NCBI GenBank assembly: GCA_001953115.1
Contig: LSSL01003638.1
Location: 1 to 12,043, forward strand
Length of the DNA: 12,043 bases
From: Smittium mucronatum
Taxonomy: Eukaryota; Kickxellomycota; Harpellomycetes; Harpellales; Legeriomycetaceae
Direction of reading: 5' to 3'
The translations under genes and the position numbers were made by a program. Every line of letters starts with the position of its first letter. Position 1 is the first letter of the stretch. Below, piece by piece: positions 8,369 through 12,043 of this stretch. The notes under the pieces were generated by a model. That model ran no database searches. It was given only the letters and a program-made list of their open reading frames with translations, and was not told the DNA's origin.

Positions 8369-8435
8369 CCCGAAGTTGGTAATAAGGTAAATTAATTCTC
8401 TCATAAAAATATAGAGGAGAAAAACAACCAACGGG
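8369..8435. repeat. Nested inverted repeat (possible structured element)
   Basis: Three nested arms pair in order. CCCG (8369-8372) pairs with CGGG (8432-8435). TTGGT (8376-8380) pairs with ACCAA (8427-8431). TTCTCTC (8396-8402) pairs with GAGGAGAA (8414-8421), with one bulged G. The loop is 11 A/T bases, and an asymmetric internal loop of 15 and 5 bases separates the inner stem. GC-containing arms are notable in such AT-rich DNA, but no known RNA family is recognised. Confidence 0.3.
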
Positions 8436-11400
8436 GAAAATAAATCCTTAAAATAGATTTTAATTGAAATAAAACGAGTTAAAAATTAAAAATACCATTT
8501 TAAATTTAATCTTAAAAATAAAATCAGAAATGAAAATATTATAATTTTCAATAATTTTTTATAAAATTTATTTCAAACAGAATTATATAAATAAAAGTAT
8601 CTGCATATGATATATTATATTTATAAATAGAGTGAATTCTATTTGTAATAAGGGTTTATTTATATAAAATATTGATCAATTTAATTAATAAGTGTTTTAA
8701 TTACAGCTATATATACATAAAATTTTTATTTATTATAAATCATAATTTGTATTCTTACTCAAATTATTCAATTTTTTTATGGATCAGAATTAATTAAGCC
8801 GTTAGCTTTTTTCAAATATTTTGGCTTCAGGATTTATTTTTTTAGTTTTTTAAAATCATGTTTTGATTTCACTTGAGGTTTCATAAAAATGATATTAATT
8901 CTTAGTAAGAAATTAAATGAATAAATTTAAAGGATTTATTTCTATTAAGAGGTTTTATTTTATCACATTATATTAAAATTTCTGAAAAAAAATGATATTA
9001 AATACATTTAAATTAATTAAAATATAAAAAAAAGAACGAAATATACGAGTTCACTTAAAATTTTATAAAAAAAAATCCGTATTTTTTTATTTTTAGGGAT
9101 TTTTCACTGGTTTCATGATTTGGGTGGGGGTTAAAAAAATCAAAACTTTTTTAAAATTTTGAATTTAAATATAATTTTATTTGACAAAAATTGTAAAAAT
9201 TATAAAAATATATGCAATTTTTATAATATTTTTTATTTCCGAATAAGTACTTATAATATATTTATTTAGCCAAAAGAAAATATGTTTATAAGACTTATTA
9301 TAATAGCACCCCATATTAATTGCATCTAAATTTTCTCTTAATTATAAAGGCTAACATAATTTGAATTAAATATTATTTATAATAGAAAAATTATAGAATT
9401 ATTATTTAAGAAAATTTTATGTTCAGAATGTTAAATAAATAACTAGTAAAGATTAATTAAAAAAATTCAATACATTTATATATTCTCAGAGGATAAGAAC
9501 ATAAGTTAAATTATAGAAAAAGAAATAAGAAATCATAAAAAATGTTTTAAGGTGTTACATGAAATATATTTTTCTCCAAAATTTTGAATTTTTGATAAAA
9601 ATAGAAGCTGGATTTAAGTTAAAACATAATTTTAATATATTTCCGGGAAAAAATAATAATAAACAATGCTTATATTTTTTAATTAAGGAATTTTAATTTG
9701 TATTTTTTTAAATATTCAAAAAGACGAAGAAAAATGCCACATACATAGATTTAGTTTAATATGAAAAAAAAAGTTTTTATTTATAAATAAAAAATAAAAA
9801 AATTTAAAGGTGATTCTTATATATTTAATAAACCATTTATTATCAATTTAAATTAAATTATAAGTGACATCAAAATAGTTTAGACCATATATCAAAAATT
9901 ATACTCAAAAAATAATAAAATCCAAAAAAATAATTTTTCTAATTTTTTTAAAAACCCCAGAAAATTTAGGTTTATTTAAGTATAAAATAGTTTATTTTTT
10001 AATTTTTTTATCGATTAATCCAGAATTGCTCAATTTTATTGCTTAAAATAATATATATTTTTTCATAGCCTAGTTAAATTTACTATTACATTTTTTGTGA
10101 AGATTTGCGTATTGTAAATTATTATACCAAATTAATTAAAATGATGAAAAATGCATTAAAAACCATATAATAAAAAATAACTCAACTATGTGTAATCAAA
10201 TTGTATTCAAACTATATTTATTAAGCTAAAGAGTTCATCATCATATTTTTTATAATAAAGTTGAGTATAAATTTAATAATAACCACTATTAAAAAGAATT
10301 ACCCATTATTTTACTGTATTTTTTTATCTTTCATCAACTTCGAAATAGTTCTAAATTTTATAATTTTTCAATTTTTTTTTCATTGATTACCCAATTATAA
10401 TATTTTAATACATGATAATGGATGTTGTCTCAAAAAAAAAATTTGCGTATTTGATTCCTAACTTAGTTGTAAAATTAATTAGATTTTTAGCCCAAATAAC
10501 ATTTTTGATTTTCCCTTAAAGTATATGTCTAGGTATCTCATGGTTATTATTTTACTTCTAAGTTCCTACATCAAAAAATTAAAACTAAAAAAATTATTTG
10601 ATGCAACGAAATTTAATAGCTGAAATTACAATGAAAAAATCTTTCGGATTAAATTTTTCACTTAATAAACGCATCAATCAATAAAAAATTATAATTAAAC
10701 AAATGAGTTTGGAATGGATAGCTTAGGATTGTCTATTATATTTTTTTCCGATATTTATCTCAATTAGTTTGAATGGATATATATTAAAATATTCTGAAGA
10801 TTTATTTGAAAAAAATTTAAAACTATATATATATTAATTCTTTAAATAAACAAAAAACCAATTTAACAACTAAATTTCCTGATTTTTCAAACATAAATCG
10901 TCTTTATCACACGTAAAAATATTATATAAAAAATATATCAGTATTTTTCATATATAATTTTAGTATATTTTGTTTTGATAAATATGAAAAAAATCATATT
11001 ATACCTTAAAGGGTTTTATGTGTCGAATAAATCATATATTTTAAAAATTAAATTGCCCATTTGGATAATAAAATTCCATTGTTTTTATTTATGAAAAAAT
11101 ATTTAGTTGTTTGATATATCTTCCAATAATTAGGAAAGAAAATTATACATTTTATGATTTTATAATTTTTAACCAAGTTAGGGAAAATTTTCGAGATTTG
11201 GGGCATTTTAATTTTTGAAAAATAAAAATAAAATCTTTAAAAAATAATTTTTATTTATTATACTGAGCACAGAAATAGCCCAAATGGGTAATTTTTAAAG
11301 GTTGATAGGGTATTTATAAGTCTCTACTATCAAAATTCACAAAAATAAATTTATTAAAACCTTTATATATATTTTTTCTTTAATACAATTCGTAATTTAA

Positions 11401-11983
11401 TTTTTGACTATTTCAAGCAAAATTCCGAAAATTATGAAATAGTGTTTTTAATTTCTTTAAATTAAAACACTTTATTATATATGTAATTATTACTTATAAT
11501 TATCGATATTCATATTAATCGGGAGAATTATAGTGACCTATTTTAAATAATTTAAAAAAATATTGGAAAAAATGAAATTTTTATGCATATAATTTTCTAC
11601 TTAACTCAGTTCTGCTACTCTATCGTTCATAAAAATAATTATACTAGCTTCGAAAATCATTTTTTCATTCAGTTTTTCTTAATTTTAATTTCTACGGACA
11701 AAGGGTCTAATTTTTCAAAAAAAATACCTTTAAATCATTAAATAAGGATAATATCATATATTTGAAAATATTAAACATAGGATTTTTTTAAGCTTCAAAT
11801 ATTATTTTATTATACGAATAAATTGCATCTAACTACTATTTTTCATAATTTTTAATTTTATTTTCGAAAAAATTTGATGATAATATTTTTATTAGAAATA
11901 TACCTAAAGAGTAAAAAAAAATGATAACTCGAATTTTTTTCATTTTAATCTTATTATTGTTTTCAGTTTTACGCCAAGTTTGC

Positions 11984-11997
11984 TTTTTTTTTTTTTT
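11984..11997 (+). repeat. Poly-T tract of 14
   Basis: Fourteen consecutive T (A on the minus strand) lie near the window end, flanked by GC on both sides. It is the longest homopolymer I noticed in the window. Confidence 0.85.
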
Positions 11998-12043
11998 GCA
12001 AGTTAATAATTTATCTTATCGATTAGTTTTTTCATCATATGAA

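Larger units (their letters stand above)
6421..12043. other. AT-rich desert, no genes
   Basis: Line-by-line spot counts give roughly 80-90% A+T, with long interleaved A and T runs. No open frame of 60 codons or more exists on either strand, and I see no tRNA, rRNA or transposon signature. The stretch continues to the window end, so its full length is unknown. Small less AT-rich spots occur near 8090-8130, 8365-8440 and 9122-9130 (GGGTGGGGG). Possible explanations are an AT isochore, a heterochromatic or centromere-like block, or long intergenic DNA shaped by mutation bias. Mitochondrial origin is less likely, because no mitochondrial gene or tRNA is seen. Confidence 0.7.

Noticed and set aside
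10137..10147. An ATGATGA box resembling a C/D snoRNA C box.
   Set aside because: No D box (CTGA) at suitable distance and no terminal stem. Such words are common in AT-rich DNA.
6421..12043. Mitochondrial origin of the AT-rich part.
   Set aside because: No mitochondrial protein motifs, rRNA or tRNA were seen over 5.6 kb, and the sequence is continuous with a nuclear-type gene region.

Overview
This window looks like nuclear DNA from an AT-rich eukaryote, most probably a fungus. One 839-codon single-exon gene is followed by more than 9 kb with no convincing coding sequence. The gene product is rich in Ser and Asn and has the layout of fungal microtubule-organising-centre proteins. Bacterial operon structure and ribosome binding sites are absent. 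The lineage cannot be fixed from sequence alone. An early-diverging, AT-rich fungal genome is my best guess, and it is inference only.

Layout. Positions 91-2610 (minus strand) hold the only gene I can support. It has a disordered Ser/Asn-rich N-terminal half, then a segment closely resembling the CM1 (Cnn_1N) motif of centrosomin, Mto1, Pcp1 and CDK5RAP2, then two further coiled-coil blocks. CM1 proteins tether and activate gamma-tubulin complexes, so this is probably a microtubule-nucleation adaptor of the Mto1/ApsB type. An SxIP-like tract in the N-terminal half suggests a possible EB1 contact.

Positions 2611-2947 are the upstream region of that gene. They include a strongly pyrimidine-rich block with a 13-T tract. 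Positions 2948-6420 have moderate GC (about 20-42% per 60-base line by spot count) and no convincing gene. They hold weak ORFs (38 and 39 codons with good start contexts, others poorer), a paired CCAAT/ATTGG motif followed by a TATAAATA box, a 12-bp palindrome, a tandem heptamer and several small inverted repeats.

From about 6420 to the window end, GC falls to roughly 10-20% per line. This 5.6-kb stretch is made of A/T runs with essentially no open frames: an AT-rich desert that could be an isochore, a heterochromatic or centromere-like block, or simply long intergenic DNA. It contains one notable nested inverted repeat at 8369-8435.

No tRNA, rRNA, snRNA, CRISPR array or recognisable transposon was found by eye. 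I saw no multi-gene system. The main interest is the CM1 protein and the abrupt change in base composition.
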